Shown: positions 16,642-28,080 of the stretch, piece by piece
Layout of the letters: each line of letters begins with the position of its first letter
Position numbering within the stretch: the first letter of the stretch is position 1
DNA from: JAHEJX01 sp041605955
Lineage (GTDB): Bacteria > Actinomycetota > Acidimicrobiia > Spongiisociales > UBA5794
Length of the DNA: 64,000 bases
Assembly (NCBI GenBank): GCA_041605955.1
Contig: JBFIXI010000005.1
Coordinates: 1 to 64,000 of the forward strand
Reading direction: 5' to 3'
Translations under genes and position numbers: made by a program
Notes under the pieces: generated by a model
Told to the model about the DNA's origin: nothing
Seen by the model: only the letters and a program-made list of their open reading frames with translations
Databases searched by the model: none

Positions 16642-16975
16642 ACCTCGGGTTCGCACCCCCTGCTGGTCGATCAGCTATGGGTGACCGTAGTTGCGCATCT
16701 TCGGCCCGGTTGCACCGATCGTCACCTTCGGATCCGAAGGCGTTGGCGGCTCGCCTTCCCAGCGAGACGGAGGTAGGTCGGGTCTCGTACGTCTGCAGCG
16801 ACAATCTCGAGCGCATTCCGCGAGTCCGACCCGGCGGTGACTTTCGGCGGCGCAAACAGTCCGGGCCCGGCAACGGGAGGGCCACGAGGGCATCCTCGAA
16901 TTCCTCGACACCAAGCATCGGGCTGTCCTGGTAGAACCGGACCGAAGGTCACCCACCGGGTGGGTCGGCCACGGG
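16642..16975. other. Spacer of 334 bp without a supported gene
   Basis: No intact gene is supported here. On the minus strand, protein-like fragments occur in different frames: one around 16880-16930 with LGVEEFEDALVALPLPG, one with APPKVTAGSDSRNALEIVAAD, and a last one ending PKVTIGATGPKMRNYGHP near 16675. This may be an eroded gene with several frameshifts, but none of the fragments matches a family I recognise. No hairpin-plus-T-run terminator was seen. Confidence 0.4.
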
Positions 16976-18163
16976 CTAGGGCGCGTGCGCCCGGCGGATG
17001 TCTTCGATGAGATCGGCTTCGTCCTCCAGTCCCACGGAGATGCGCACGATGGCGTCAGTAATCCCCATCGCGGCGCGCACTTCTGGACCGAGGCGCCGAT
17101 GGGTCGTTGTCGCCGGGTGGGTGGCCAGTGACTTGGCATCGCCGAGGTTGTTGGAGATGTCGATCAGCTCGAGGCGATTGAGGAGCCGGAACGCCTCGGG
17201 CGTGCCCCCATCGATTTCGAAAGTCACGACGGTGCCCCCGAGCTTCATCTGCCGTTTGGCCAAATCGTGTTGCGGATGGCTGGTGAGGCCCGGATACACG
17301 ACTCGCCTCACCCGTGGGTGCGCAGTGAGGAATTCCGCGACGGCCAGGGCCGTGGCTGCTTGTTTCTCGACTCGCAGCGACAGAGTTTCCAGGCTCTTGA
17401 GGATCACCCATGCGTTGAACGGGCTCATCGAAGGGCCGGTGTGGCGCATCCATGGCTGGAGTCGCTCGAAGATGAACTCCTCCGAGCCGAGGATGGCGCC
17501 GCCCAGCGTCCGTCCGTGGCCGTCCAGGTGTTTGGTGGTGGAGTAGACGACGACGTCGGCCCCCAAGTCGAGCGGTTGCTGGAGGACCGGGGTAGCGAAC
17601 ACATTGTCCACGATCACGCTGGCGCCGGCATCGTGCGCCATGTCGGTGACGGCGGTTATGTCAATCAACTCCTGCATTGGGTTGGACGGCGACTCGAAGA
17701 AGACGGCGCGCGCCGGCTCCTGCAACGCCTGCTCCCACTGGGCGAGATCGGGCCCGTCGACGAACTCGGTCCGGACTCCGTAGCGCGGCAGCAGCTCGCT
17801 GAGGATCACGAAGCACGATCCGAACAAGCCGCGGGCGGCAACCACTCGGTCTCCGGCCTGGAGGGTGGCCAGCAAGGCGTTGAAGACGGCTGCCATCCCA
17901 GAGGCAGTAGCCCATGAGGCTTCGGCTCCCTCCAATAGGCGGAGGCGCTCCTGGAGCATGGCAACGGTCGGATTGCCGTAGCGCGAGTAGATGAAACGGT
18001 CGGTCTCGCCCGCAAAGGCGGCTTCCGCCTCTTCCGCCGAGCCATATACGTAGCCCGACGTGAGAAACAGCGCCTCGGCGGTCTCGTCGAACTCGGTGCG
18101 GCGCAAACCGCCGCGTACCTCGAGCGTCCTTGAATTCCAATGCGGCTTCGCTGGATCGCTCAC
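16976..18163 (-). CDS. metZ: O-succinylhomoserine sulfhydrylase (MetZ-like, PLP-dependent)
   Basis: Cys/Met-metabolism PLP enzyme, 395 residues. The MetZ subgroup makes homocysteine directly from O-succinylhomoserine and sulphide. Marks are FLTSGYVYGSAEEAEAAF, SRYGNPTVAMLQERL, ASGMAAVFNAL, the cofactor-binding DNVFATPVLQQPLDLGAD and the Schiff-base Lys in YSTTKHLDGHGR. The combination TKHLDGHGR with GGAILG fits MetZ better than cystathionine gamma-synthase (usually TKYLNGHSD). The GTG start at 18161-18163 overlaps the stop of a rhodanese gene (GTGA). Coupling to a sulphur-carrier rhodanese supports direct sulphydrylation. Confidence 0.88.
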   Translation of the reverse strand: MSDPAKPHWNSRTLEVRGGLRRTEFDETAEALFLTSGYVYGSAEEAEAAFAGETDRFIYSRYGNPTVAMLQERLRLLEGAEASWATASGMAAVFNALLATLQAGDRVVAARGLFGSCFVILSELLPRYGVRTEFVDGPDLAQWEQALQEPARAVFFESPSNPMQELIDITAVTDMAHDAGASVIVDNVFATPVLQQPLDLGADVVVYSTTKHLDGHGRTLGGAILGSEEFIFERLQPWMRHTGPSMSPFNAWVILKSLETLSLRVEKQAATALAVAEFLTAHPRVRRVVYPGLTSHPQHDLAKRQMKLGGTVVTFEIDGGTPEAFRLLNRLELIDISNNLGDAKSLATHPATTTHRRLGPEVRAAMGITDAIVRISVGLEDEADLIEDIRRAHAP

Positions 18164-18567
18164 TGTTGCCTCCAGGGAAGACCGTCAACCTTCCAGCCCG
18201 CCACTGTGCCGCGGTGGCCGGAGCCGTCCAGAGGCCCTTCGAACCCCCCCGATACGTTGTACGCGCGCCGGTAGCCGCCGTGGGTGGCGAGCACCGCGGC
18301 GTTCAGCGAGCGAGCCCCGGACCGGCACAGGAAGTAGACGGGATCATCTCGGTCGATGCCGGCCGCCTCCAGCGCGTTCACCAGTTGATCCTGGCTCATC
18401 TCGGGAAACCATGGAATCGTGACGACTGCCTTGCCGACACCGTCCAGCGCCGCAGCGCCGACGAACGTGACCTCGGCAGGAGTGCGCACATCGACGAGGG
18501 CCGCGGCCGAGTCGGTGGCGATCGCCTCAAAGGCGTCCCGGGGCGTCACGTCACCTGCGTAGTTCAT
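18160..18567 (-). CDS. Rhodanese-like domain protein
   Basis: Single-domain rhodanese (thiosulphate/persulphide sulphur transferase), 135 residues. Marks are the entry segment PRDAFEAIATDSAAALVDVRTPAEVTFVG and the active-site loop CRSGARS, with catalytic Cys about residue 90, followed by AYNVSGGFEGPLDGSGHRG. The loop and the C-terminal NVSGGFEG...GWK pattern are those of rhodaneses found next to metZ in many bacteria. It overlaps metZ by 4 bp and probably delivers or detoxifies sulphane sulphur for homocysteine synthesis; that role is inferred. Confidence 0.9.
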   Translation of the reverse strand: MNYAGDVTPRDAFEAIATDSAAALVDVRTPAEVTFVGAAALDGVGKAVVTIPWFPEMSQDQLVNALEAAGIDRDDPVYFLCRSGARSLNAAVLATHGGYRRAYNVSGGFEGPLDGSGHRGTVAGWKVDGLPWRQQ

Positions 18568-18870
18568 CGGCTGCTCCCATCGAGGTGGCCGGCGTCCGGT
18601 GCCGGTCCGGGTATCGATATGGCGTCAGTTGGGAGCTTGTTGTCATGGCGCATCCTTGGGCTGGGGGCAGTAGGGGAAGCGACGCTCTGGAGGGATCTCT
18701 CGGGGGTGCGTCGCTAGCGCCGAGGACGGTGGGCCGAAGCGCTCAAAGCCGCCCGAGAGCTGATCATCAGGCAACAGCGACAGGGGCGCTTCGTCGTCCG
18801 CAACATGGCCGAGGAAGGTACCGACGATCGACATGGGTGTCAATGGCAGAGTTCCCGACCAGGGCGACGC
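18568..18870. other. Spacer of about 300 bp upstream of the rhodanese gene
   Basis: No recognisable gene. A 66-codon minus-strand frame (18643-18843) includes the protein-like stretch SIVGTFLGHVADDEAPLSLL, and a plus-strand frame holds EALKAARELIIRQQRQGRF. Both overlap each other and neither has a convincing start or family, so I leave them uncalled. The rhodanese-metZ promoter should lie in this interval. Confidence 0.4.
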
Positions 18871-18874
18871 GCGA

Positions 18875-19222
18875 GATTCTCCCCCCTTCGAGCCGGAGGC
18901 TCGATTTGGGGGGAATACGGCCCGGAGGGCGGGGAGGGGCGAGGGGATTCTCCCTCCGCGAGCGGAGCGAGTGTTGGGGGAATACGGCCCGGAGGGCGGG
19001 GAGGGGGGAAGCGGAGGCGCGGGTTAGACCTGTATAGGAGAGGCGGGTTCGCGCGTTGGGGGTTGCTCCCGCGCCTTGGCTGTCCCCTCCGCCTCGCTGC
19101 GGTCAGCACCTCTGACTGGGACGTTTGGCTTTCGGCGGGACGGCCATGTTGGTGGCAGTGGGGTCTCACCCAACCCCCCTTGCCCTCCTCGCTCTTTGTA
19201 GGGGCTCGCTGGGGGAGGAGCG
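18875..19222. repeat. Intergenic palindromic repeat, copy B (extended)
   Basis: Mosaic repeat related to 1321-1535. It opens with two tandem variants of a G-rich unit (about 18875-18950 and 18948-19008). The first contains a long hairpin (TCCCCCC...CGAGCC-GGA-GGCTCG...GGGGGGA) and both end GGAATACGGCCCGGAGGGCGGGGAGG. A palindromic core follows: GGCGCGGG (19016-19023), TTAGACCTGTA (19024-19034), then CCCGCGCC (19068-19075) and CTTGGCT. To the right are GGGACGTT (19118-19125) and CTCACCCAACCCCCC (19165-19179), the reverse complements of blocks that lie to the left of the core in copy A. A last inverted G-rich unit ends near 19222. The core has therefore changed orientation relative to its flank between copies. 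Confidence 0.7.
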
Positions 19223-19225
19223 GGT

Positions 19226-20182
19226 CTACGTCGCCGCGGGGACCACTTCATAACCGGGGATCTCCTCGTCGGTGTCGACCAGCTCGGCTGGGAAACCGGG
19301 AGCCCGCAGGTCCACCCCACAGGCGTCTTCGAGCAGCTTGACGATCCCGGACGACCAGAACCGTGGTCCATAGGTGTCCTGGCCGCGCCTGAAGATGTCG
19401 AGCACGAGAGGCGACAGCTCGAGCGGGATGCGGTGGCGATCGGCGATCATTTGGAACAGTGACATGTCCTTGACGACGAGATCCATCGTGAAGTTGATGT
19501 TGTAGCTGCCGTTGAGAATGACCTGCGATTCGGTTTCGTGGACGAAGGAGTTGCCGGAGCTGATACGGATCGCCTCGTAGGTCGTGGCGAGATCCATGCC
19601 GGCCAGCTTCGCAGTCGTCAACGCTTCTCCGAGCGCCACCAAGTGAACCGACGCCAGATAGTTGGTGACGACCTTGAGGATCGACGCTGCCCCGAGCGCC
19701 CCAACGTGCAGCACCTGGCGTCCCATGGTCGTCAGCAACGGCAGGATCTGGTCGAAAACGTGGCGCTCGCATCCGGCGAAGATCGAGATGTTGCCGGTGG
19801 CGGCTCGGTGGCATCCGCCGGACACGGGGCAGTCGACCGGATCGGCGCCCTGGGCCGTGACCAGGGCGCCCAATCGGCGCACCTCGGCTTCGTCGGTTGT
19901 GCTCATCTCCATCCAGATCTGGCCGGGGCGTAGCGCGCCGAGCACTCCGTCGTCCTGCTCCATGACCATGCTCACCGCCTGCGGCGAGGGGAGGCAGGTG
20001 ATGACCACATCGGTCTGCGCGGCGACCTCGCGAGGGGAGCTCGCCCAGGCCGCCCCTGCATCTATGAACGGCTGCGCGGCAGTCTCATCGAGATCCCGCA
20101 CTACGAGCGCATAGCCGTTGCGCTGCAGGCTCCCGGCGAGTTTGGCGCCGACGTTGCCGAGTCCGATGAAACCGACCTTCAT
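19226..20182 (-). CDS. NAD(P)-dependent beta-hydroxyacid dehydrogenase (3-hydroxyisobutyrate dehydrogenase-like)
   Basis: A 318-residue enzyme of the 6-phosphogluconate/3-hydroxyisobutyrate dehydrogenase superfamily, which oxidises beta-hydroxyacids to semialdehydes. It has the N-terminal dinucleotide motif VGFIGLGNVGAKLA, a DLDE acidic end to beta-2, the substrate-binding DCPVSGGCHRAATG (usually D-PVSGG), and the catalytic Lys in ILKVVTNYL about residue 170, followed by a helical C-terminal domain. An alternative is tartronate semialdehyde reductase or a succinic semialdehyde reductase; the exact substrate cannot be read. It stands alone, flanked by the long repeat on its 3' side. Confidence 0.85.
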   Translation of the reverse strand: MKVGFIGLGNVGAKLAGSLQRNGYALVVRDLDETAAQPFIDAGAAWASSPREVAAQTDVVITCLPSPQAVSMVMEQDDGVLGALRPGQIWMEMSTTDEAEVRRLGALVTAQGADPVDCPVSGGCHRAATGNISIFAGCERHVFDQILPLLTTMGRQVLHVGALGAASILKVVTNYLASVHLVALGEALTTAKLAGMDLATTYEAIRISSGNSFVHETESQVILNGSYNINFTMDLVVKDMSLFQMIADRHRIPLELSPLVLDIFRRGQDTYGPRFWSSGIVKLLEDACGVDLRAPGFPAELVDTDEEIPGYEVVPAAT

Positions 20183-20309
20183 GACGATCCTCCGCGCTTC
20201 TGGTTGTGGGCTCGCAGCCGTGGATTATGCCGCCGCCGGGACGGCGACATCCAGCTCCCTTCCTCTTTGAGACCGAGTCGACGGGACGAGGTCGGCAGGT
20301 GGTTGTCGG

Positions 20310-23048
<2,739 letters not shown>

Positions 23049-23235
23049 CTGTGCTCCTCGGCTGATAGTGACCATGCGATGCTCGTCCAGTCGGCTGAAG
23101 CGAGCCAGAGTCGTTTGCCCCCATCGCAAAGGCCGAGCGGCTGCGCCGGGGTGGGAAGAACTGTAGGCGCGCGCCTGGGCGGGCCGGTGCACCTCTGCCG
23201 GTTCCGGCGATGATGGCTGCGTCTAGCCTCTGCCG

Positions 23236-24153
23236 ATGCCCGCACGTGTATTCGGCGCTCTGGCCGCTTCAGCACTCGGCTGGGGCTTTGCCGCCGTCGG
23301 GGTGCGAGTCGCCTTCGAGGCCGGCGTCACCACTTTCACCGTCATCGGGGTGCGCTTGGGCGTCGCCGCTCTGGCCGTCGTGGCCTTCGCTACGGTGATC
23401 CGCCGTCCAGTCAGCCGGGAGGCATGGCGCCATGGTTCATTGATAGGGATACTGCGTATCGGGATGGCGCCCGTCCTGTTCATCGCATCGTTGCAGTTCA
23501 TCTCTGCCGGCGTGGAGGCGATTCTCATCACGATCATCCCGATGGCGACCGCGCTACTTGGCTGGGTGTTCTTGGATGAGCCGCAGAGCCGTACTCAACA
23601 GACTGGCTTCGTCATTGCTCTGGCCGGGGCGCTGCTCATCATTCTCTCTGGCGAGTCTGGGCTCGGGGCGGGAGAGGGCAACCCGATCCTGGGAGGAGCG
23701 CTGGCGATGGGCGGGGTGTTCTTCGCCGCAGTCAGCGGAATCCTCGCTCGGTCTTTCGCACCGCGCCACGACACCGCCTCGCTGTCCGTACCGATGTTCA
23801 TCGTCGGTGGAGCCTTCGCTTTTGCGGCGGCGTTCGTTCTGCGCGACTTCCACCCCGGTCAGCTCGACCTCCCACTGTGGGCGCTTCTGGTCGCGCTGGG
23901 GCTGGGTAGCACGCTGCTGCCGTTCGTCGGCACGCTCTATGCCGCGAAGTACACAACGGCCGCTCGCGTGTCCCTGGTGGCCTACGTTGCCCCGGTCATC
24001 ACCGTCACAGCCGGGGTCGTGATCCTCGACGAGGTGCTGACCCTGCCGATTGTCGCCGGCGGGGCACTCGCGATGATCGGCGTTGTGCTGGCGGGCTCCG
24101 ACGCGAGAAGCCTCAGTCGCCGCTTGGGCGCGGCGCGTAGAGTTCGACCATGA
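23236..24153 (+). CDS. EamA/DMT-superfamily transporter
   Basis: A 305-residue inner-membrane protein with ten hydrophobic segments in two EamA repeats: first repeat ASALGWGFAAVGVRVAFEAG to IALAGALLIILSG, second from GGALAMGGVFFAAVSGILAR to GALAMIGVVLAGS. Family-typical VGVR, FLDEPQSR (end of repeat 1) and LDEVLTLP (end of repeat 2) are present. Such proteins export metabolites such as amino acids, or import nucleotide sugars; the cargo here is unknown. The ATG is the first in the frame. Its stop overlaps the start of an alpha/beta hydrolase gene (ATGA), so the two form an operon. Confidence 0.88.
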   Translation: MPARVFGALAASALGWGFAAVGVRVAFEAGVTTFTVIGVRLGVAALAVVAFATVIRRPVSREAWRHGSLIGILRIGMAPVLFIASLQFISAGVEAILITIIPMATALLGWVFLDEPQSRTQQTGFVIALAGALLIILSGESGLGAGEGNPILGGALAMGGVFFAAVSGILARSFAPRHDTASLSVPMFIVGGAFAFAAAFVLRDFHPGQLDLPLWALLVALGLGSTLLPFVGTLYAAKYTTAARVSLVAYVAPVITVTAGVVILDEVLTLPIVAGGALAMIGVVLAGSDARSLSRRLGAARRVRP

Positions 24154-24953
24154 CCGGCTACGTCCAAGCGGTGGGAACTCGCATCGCCTATGAATCGGTT
24201 GGTGCCGGGCCGGATCTGCTGTTTCTGCATGCGGGAATCGCCGATCGCACGATGTGGGCGCCGCAGTTCGAGGCGTTTGCCGATCGCTACCGCTGCACCG
24301 CGCCGGACGTCCGCGGCTTCGGCGATACCCCGGTGGGCGATCAGGAGTTCTCCAGACGCGACGACTGGGCGGCGGTCATGGACGCCGTGGGCGCTGCTTC
24401 GGCAACCGTCGTCGGCTGTTCGATTGGGGCGGGCTTCGCCGTCGACTTCGCGATCGAGCGGCCGGAACGGGTGGACAGGCTGGTGCTCGTCGGCGTGACG
24501 CCGGCCGGATTCGAGGGAGAGGACGATCCGGAGCTGACCGAGATGTGGGAGTTGGTCGACGCTGCTATTGAACGCGGCGAGTACGAGGACGCGGGCCGGC
24601 TCGAAGCCCGGCTGTGGGTAGACGGCCTGCGTCGTCCCGAGGGCACGGCCCCGCAATGGCTGCGTGACAAGGTCATCGAATGGTCGATACCCATCAACCA
24701 GGTCGAGGAGTGGGGCGATTCGCGGCAGCTCGAGCCGCTGGCGATGCAACGGCTCGACGAGGTGACCGCCCCCACGCTCGTTATCGTCGGCAGCGAAGAC
24801 GTCGATGTAGTCCTGGCGGGCTGTCGCGCCACCGCCGCCGGCATCGCCGGCGCCGAGCTCCTAGAGCTTCCGGGGACTGCCCATCTACCCAATCTCGAAG
24901 TGCCCGATGCCTTCAATGCCGCGCTGGAGGCCTTTCTCGAGCCCGCCGGCTGA
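24150..24953 (+). CDS. Alpha/beta-hydrolase fold protein
   Basis: A 267-residue cytoplasmic hydrolase. The fold shows the oxyanion region FLHAGIADRTMWAPQ, DVRGFGDTP, the nucleophile elbow VGCSIGAG with Ser about residue 93, a helical cap near residues 130-195, an acid in VIVGSEDVDV, and the catalytic His in GTAHLPNLE. The elbow GCSIGAG is of the G-x-S-x-G type. Substrate is unknown; relatives include esterases, haloperoxidases and 3-oxoadipate enol-lactonases. It overlaps the DMT transporter gene by 4 bp, and ends one base before a convergent MFS gene. Confidence 0.85.
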   Translation: MTGYVQAVGTRIAYESVGAGPDLLFLHAGIADRTMWAPQFEAFADRYRCTAPDVRGFGDTPVGDQEFSRRDDWAAVMDAVGAASATVVGCSIGAGFAVDFAIERPERVDRLVLVGVTPAGFEGEDDPELTEMWELVDAAIERGEYEDAGRLEARLWVDGLRRPEGTAPQWLRDKVIEWSIPINQVEEWGDSRQLEPLAMQRLDEVTAPTLVIVGSEDVDVVLAGCRATAAGIAGAELLELPGTAHLPNLEVPDAFNAALEAFLEPAG

Positions 24954-27230
24954 TCAGCCGAGGGCGGCCAGCACCTCCCGTAGCGATTGCAGCCCCTGCC
25001 GCAGCGATCGGGCCAGCGTCGCCAGCTCGGTCTCGGCCACTTCGACCGCAATGGGAACCGACAGGTTGACCGGGACTGATGCATCGATGGGAATCGTCTC
25101 ATTGACCGGAATGTCGACGTCGAGCTCGATCGGCAGCTCCAGCTGCAAAGGCACGGTGATGTCGAGGGGGATGTCGATGCCGAACGGACCGTTGACGGTG
25201 ATCGTGGTCTCGACGGTCTGATCGATGGGCAGCAGAGTGTTGATTGGAACCTGCAGCGTGCGGTCGAGTACCACCTCGGTGAGGATGGGGACCGTCTCGC
25301 TGATCGGTACCTCGAAGAAGATCGTCGACGACTCGAAGTCGTTGAGCCCCACCACCGCCTCGTCTAGGCCTGCCGTCACGGCGGGAGCGAGCTCGGCTAG
25401 CTGACTCTGCAGCTGCGCGGCCTGCGAGCTGAACAGGGCCACCCCACCACGCAGCTGCTCCATCTCGGCCCGGGTCTCGGTGAGCTCAGTCTGGATTGCG
25501 TCGAGCTGGGTGCGGGTGTCGTTCATTCGGCCGAAAGTGAGCAACGTGACCACGAGCGACACCAGGGTCACCGCCACCAACAGGCCCACGATCACGGCGG
25601 CGTTGCGATCGAGGACGTTGCTCGTCGGTTTGGCTTGGCTCACGGTTGCTCCTTGCGTTGTTGCTCGAACATCAGACGTTGGTTTGGCTTCGGTACCGGT
25701 GGGCGGCTCGTCTCGGCGCCGGATGGCGAATGCGACGATGAGGGCGACCGCCGTCAAGACGGCGGCGGCGACGAAAGTCTCGGCCAGGGCGGCGGTTGTC
25801 ACCTCGGCCTGGGCTGCTGCCAGCGCGTCTTGATAGCCGGGATCGCCGAGCGGCGGTAGATCGAGTGTATCCCTCAGCTGGTCGAAGCGCCATAGCCCGT
25901 AGGCGGTCAGCCCGGACAATCCGACGGACAGTCCGATCAGGCGCAGCACTACGACGAGGCTGGCCGCGGTTCCGCGCCGGTCGGGCGGAGCGGCGTCGAC
26001 GACTGCGGCCGAAGTCGGTGCGGTTACCAAGCCGATACCGAGCCCGAGAAGAGCCAGCTGCCACGCCATGGTGGCGTGAGCCGTCTCCACCTGCCAGACG
26101 AGCCCCATGAGCGCGAAGGCAGTCGTTGCCGCGGCGAGGCCGCCGATGACGGGGGGTCGGTACCAGGTTCGGTCAGTGATGTACCCGCCGAAGTACGAAC
26201 TCATCGCCATGGTGGCCGTCAGCGCGGACAGCACCCATCCCGAGATCACCGCAGACCGCTCGATGTCGAGCTCGACGACGTTGACGAAGAGGGGCACGTC
26301 GACCATGGCGATGACCAACGCGGCGCCGACCAGGAAGTTGATCACCACGGCTGCAGTGAGGTTGCGGCCCGCAAAAAGCCGGAAATCGATCAGCGGATCG
26401 GACGCCGCTCGTTGAGCTCGCACGAACCATATGCCGGCCGCGAGGGCGACTAAGAACAGCCACCGCAAGTCGAAGCCGGAGCCGCCGGTGAGCTCGTCGA
26501 GGCCGGTGACGCTCTGGATCTCTGCCGAACCGAGGAGCGCCAAGTTGAGGGCGACGAGAGCCACCGTCAGCGTGGCGGCCCCTACCCAGTCGATACGTCT
26601 GGCCTCTCTTGCCCGGGCGAAGGCCCGCAGTGCCCACCAGGCGGCGGCAATCCCGATGAGCGCCAGCGGGATGTTGAGATAGAACTGCCAGCGCCAGTTG
26701 AGAAAGCGCACGAGGGCTGCTCCGTAGAGTGGGCCCCATACCCAACCCAGTGTCTCGACGCCCGCCAGGATGCCCAGCGCTCTGGCTCGTTGACCGGCCG
26801 GGTAGACGTCGGCCACGACCGCCATGCCGACAGGCACCATCGCCCCGCCTCCGAGCGCGGTCAGCACCCGGCCGAACAGGAACGGTCCGAAGGAGTTCGA
26901 CTGGGCGATGACCACCGAGCCGACCAGGAACAGCGAGAACGCCGCGATGTACACGCGGCGGCGGCCGAGGACGTCGCTGAGGCGTCCCATGAACGGCATG
27001 ACGGAAACGAACGCGATCAGGTAGGCGTTGACGATCCAAGCCGCGTCATCGAGGCCGTCGGGGAGGACGATGCCTAGATCGCCGATGATGGGCCGCAGCA
27101 TCGTGGTGACAACGGTCAGGTCGTCGGCCGCAACGAAGACGCCGAAGGCGACGACTGCCAGTATGGCTCGCCGCCCGTGTCGGCGGACCCCCGCCGCATG
27201 GAGCTCGGCGGGCTCGGTTCGGTCAGTCAC
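24954..27230 (-). CDS. P55-like MFS transporter with extra helix, coiled coil and extracytoplasmic repeat domain
   Basis: A 758-residue protein. Residues 1 to about 510 are a 14-helix DHA2-type MFS transporter with motif A-like GRLSDVLGRRRVYIAA and motif C-like GGYITDR and GGGAMVPVG segments. After a polar linker, an added hydrophobic helix (about 545-567, ending LLTFG) should carry the chain outward. It is followed by a predicted coiled coil (568-620) and about 95 residues (638-731) with a repeating VPI/LPI/IPI pattern that looks like short beta strands, then a final helix. The GTG start overlaps the upstream LprG-like lipoprotein gene by 8 bp. Lipoprotein-then-MFS is the arrangement of mycobacterial lprG-Rv1410c (P55), which exports triacylated lipids. 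The C-terminal extension is not part of classical P55. Confidence 0.85.
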   Translation of the reverse strand: MTDRTEPAELHAAGVRRHGRRAILAVVAFGVFVAADDLTVVTTMLRPIIGDLGIVLPDGLDDAAWIVNAYLIAFVSVMPFMGRLSDVLGRRRVYIAAFSLFLVGSVVIAQSNSFGPFLFGRVLTALGGGAMVPVGMAVVADVYPAGQRARALGILAGVETLGWVWGPLYGAALVRFLNWRWQFYLNIPLALIGIAAAWWALRAFARAREARRIDWVGAATLTVALVALNLALLGSAEIQSVTGLDELTGGSGFDLRWLFLVALAAGIWFVRAQRAASDPLIDFRLFAGRNLTAAVVINFLVGAALVIAMVDVPLFVNVVELDIERSAVISGWVLSALTATMAMSSYFGGYITDRTWYRPPVIGGLAAATTAFALMGLVWQVETAHATMAWQLALLGLGIGLVTAPTSAAVVDAAPPDRRGTAASLVVVLRLIGLSVGLSGLTAYGLWRFDQLRDTLDLPPLGDPGYQDALAAAQAEVTTAALAETFVAAAVLTAVALIVAFAIRRRDEPPTGTEAKPTSDVRATTQGATVSQAKPTSNVLDRNAAVIVGLLVAVTLVSLVVTLLTFGRMNDTRTQLDAIQTELTETRAEMEQLRGGVALFSSQAAQLQSQLAELAPAVTAGLDEAVVGLNDFESSTIFFEVPISETVPILTEVVLDRTLQVPINTLLPIDQTVETTITVNGPFGIDIPLDITVPLQLELPIELDVDIPVNETIPIDASVPVNLSVPIAVEVAETELATLARSLRQGLQSLREVLAALG

Positions 27231-27957
27231 TTGTCACTAGCTCATCGGGCGGGACGATCTCGATGTCTTCACCGTATCCGAAGAAGCGGAGATCCCAACT
27301 GCTGACACCGGCGGCGGTGGTGGCATCGAAGACCACCTGCCGGACGTGGCCCGTCTCCGCATCGAGCCACAGATCGAGCTCCACGTCCTGGCCGGAGACC
27401 AGGCCGGCGGTGATCGTCTCGACGCGGGCTGCCGGCGCCAACCCGGTGAGGTGGTAGCGGGCCTCGCCGGCGAGCTCCTCCCGGGCCACGAATCGGGCAT
27501 CCCGGAGCTCTCCTGCCAACAGGGGGCGCCATCCGACCTCGGGGCTGAAGAGCGTGGTGGGATCGAACGCATACGCCGACGGCGCCTTCTCCCATTCTCC
27601 GGAGATGGGGTTCGATAGCCAGACGGTGCCGTCGATGGCCACGGCTCCGATGCGGACATTGAGTCCACTCACGCCGACCTTCACCACGGCGTCGGCCGCC
27701 TGGGGGGCGACGAACCGCCCGGCGGCGTCCTTGAATTCCAATAAGCCGCCGGTATCGATGTAGACCGGGACCCCGCCGCGTTCGATCTCGAACCGCACGG
27801 TCTCGACCGCTTCCATGGCTTGCGCCGCGGTCTCCAGCAACGAGCCGACCTCCTGGGGTAGCTCGTCGCTGCGCTCGTCGGAGCCGCCGCACGCGGCCAG
27901 AAGCAGGCCACCGGCCGCCAGTAACAACGCTGCCAGCAGCCGGCGGGTCTCGATCAT
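27223..27957 (-). CDS. LppX/LprAFG-family lipoprotein (LprG-like)
   Basis: Secreted lipoprotein of 244 residues. ATG near 27957 begins a clear lipoprotein signal (IETRRLLAALLLAAGGLLLAAC; lipidated Cys23). The mature protein has the LppX_LprAFG layout: an N-terminal helix LLETAAQAMEAVETVRFEIERGG, then alternating strands including AVVKVGVSGLNVRIGAVAIDGTVWLSNP, WEKAPSAYAFDPTTLF, and YHLTGLAPAARVETITAGLVSG with LDLWLDAETGHVRQVVFD. Family members bind acylated lipids in a hydrophobic cavity and pass them to the cell envelope. It overlaps the MFS gene by 8 bp and precedes it, as lprG precedes P55. Assignment rests on pattern and context, without a profile search. Confidence 0.78.
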   Translation of the reverse strand: MIETRRLLAALLLAAGGLLLAACGGSDERSDELPQEVGSLLETAAQAMEAVETVRFEIERGGVPVYIDTGGLLEFKDAAGRFVAPQAADAVVKVGVSGLNVRIGAVAIDGTVWLSNPISGEWEKAPSAYAFDPTTLFSPEVGWRPLLAGELRDARFVAREELAGEARYHLTGLAPAARVETITAGLVSGQDVELDLWLDAETGHVRQVVFDATTAAGVSSWDLRFFGYGEDIEIVPPDELVTSD

Positions 27958-28080
27958 CGAACTCCGATTGTCTAAGCGAACTTCTGCCAGGCAACGATAC
28001 CGGCTGCTACCTCGTAGCAGCCGGCGCCCCCGATCGAGCCGGCACCTGTACAAACGGATGTCGAGCGGCGCAGGTTATGG

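Noticed and set aside
16642..16975. Minus-strand fragments with protein-like stretches in three frames (LGVEEFEDALVALPLPG; NALEIVAAD; PKVTIGATGPK)
   Set aside because: No family could be named and no start, stop or ribosome site links them; reported only as a possible eroded gene in the spacer entry.
18643..18843. 66-codon minus-strand frame with SIVGTFLGHVADDEAPLSLL
   Set aside because: Overlaps another plausible frame on the other strand, has no ribosome site and resembles nothing known; coding is not supported.
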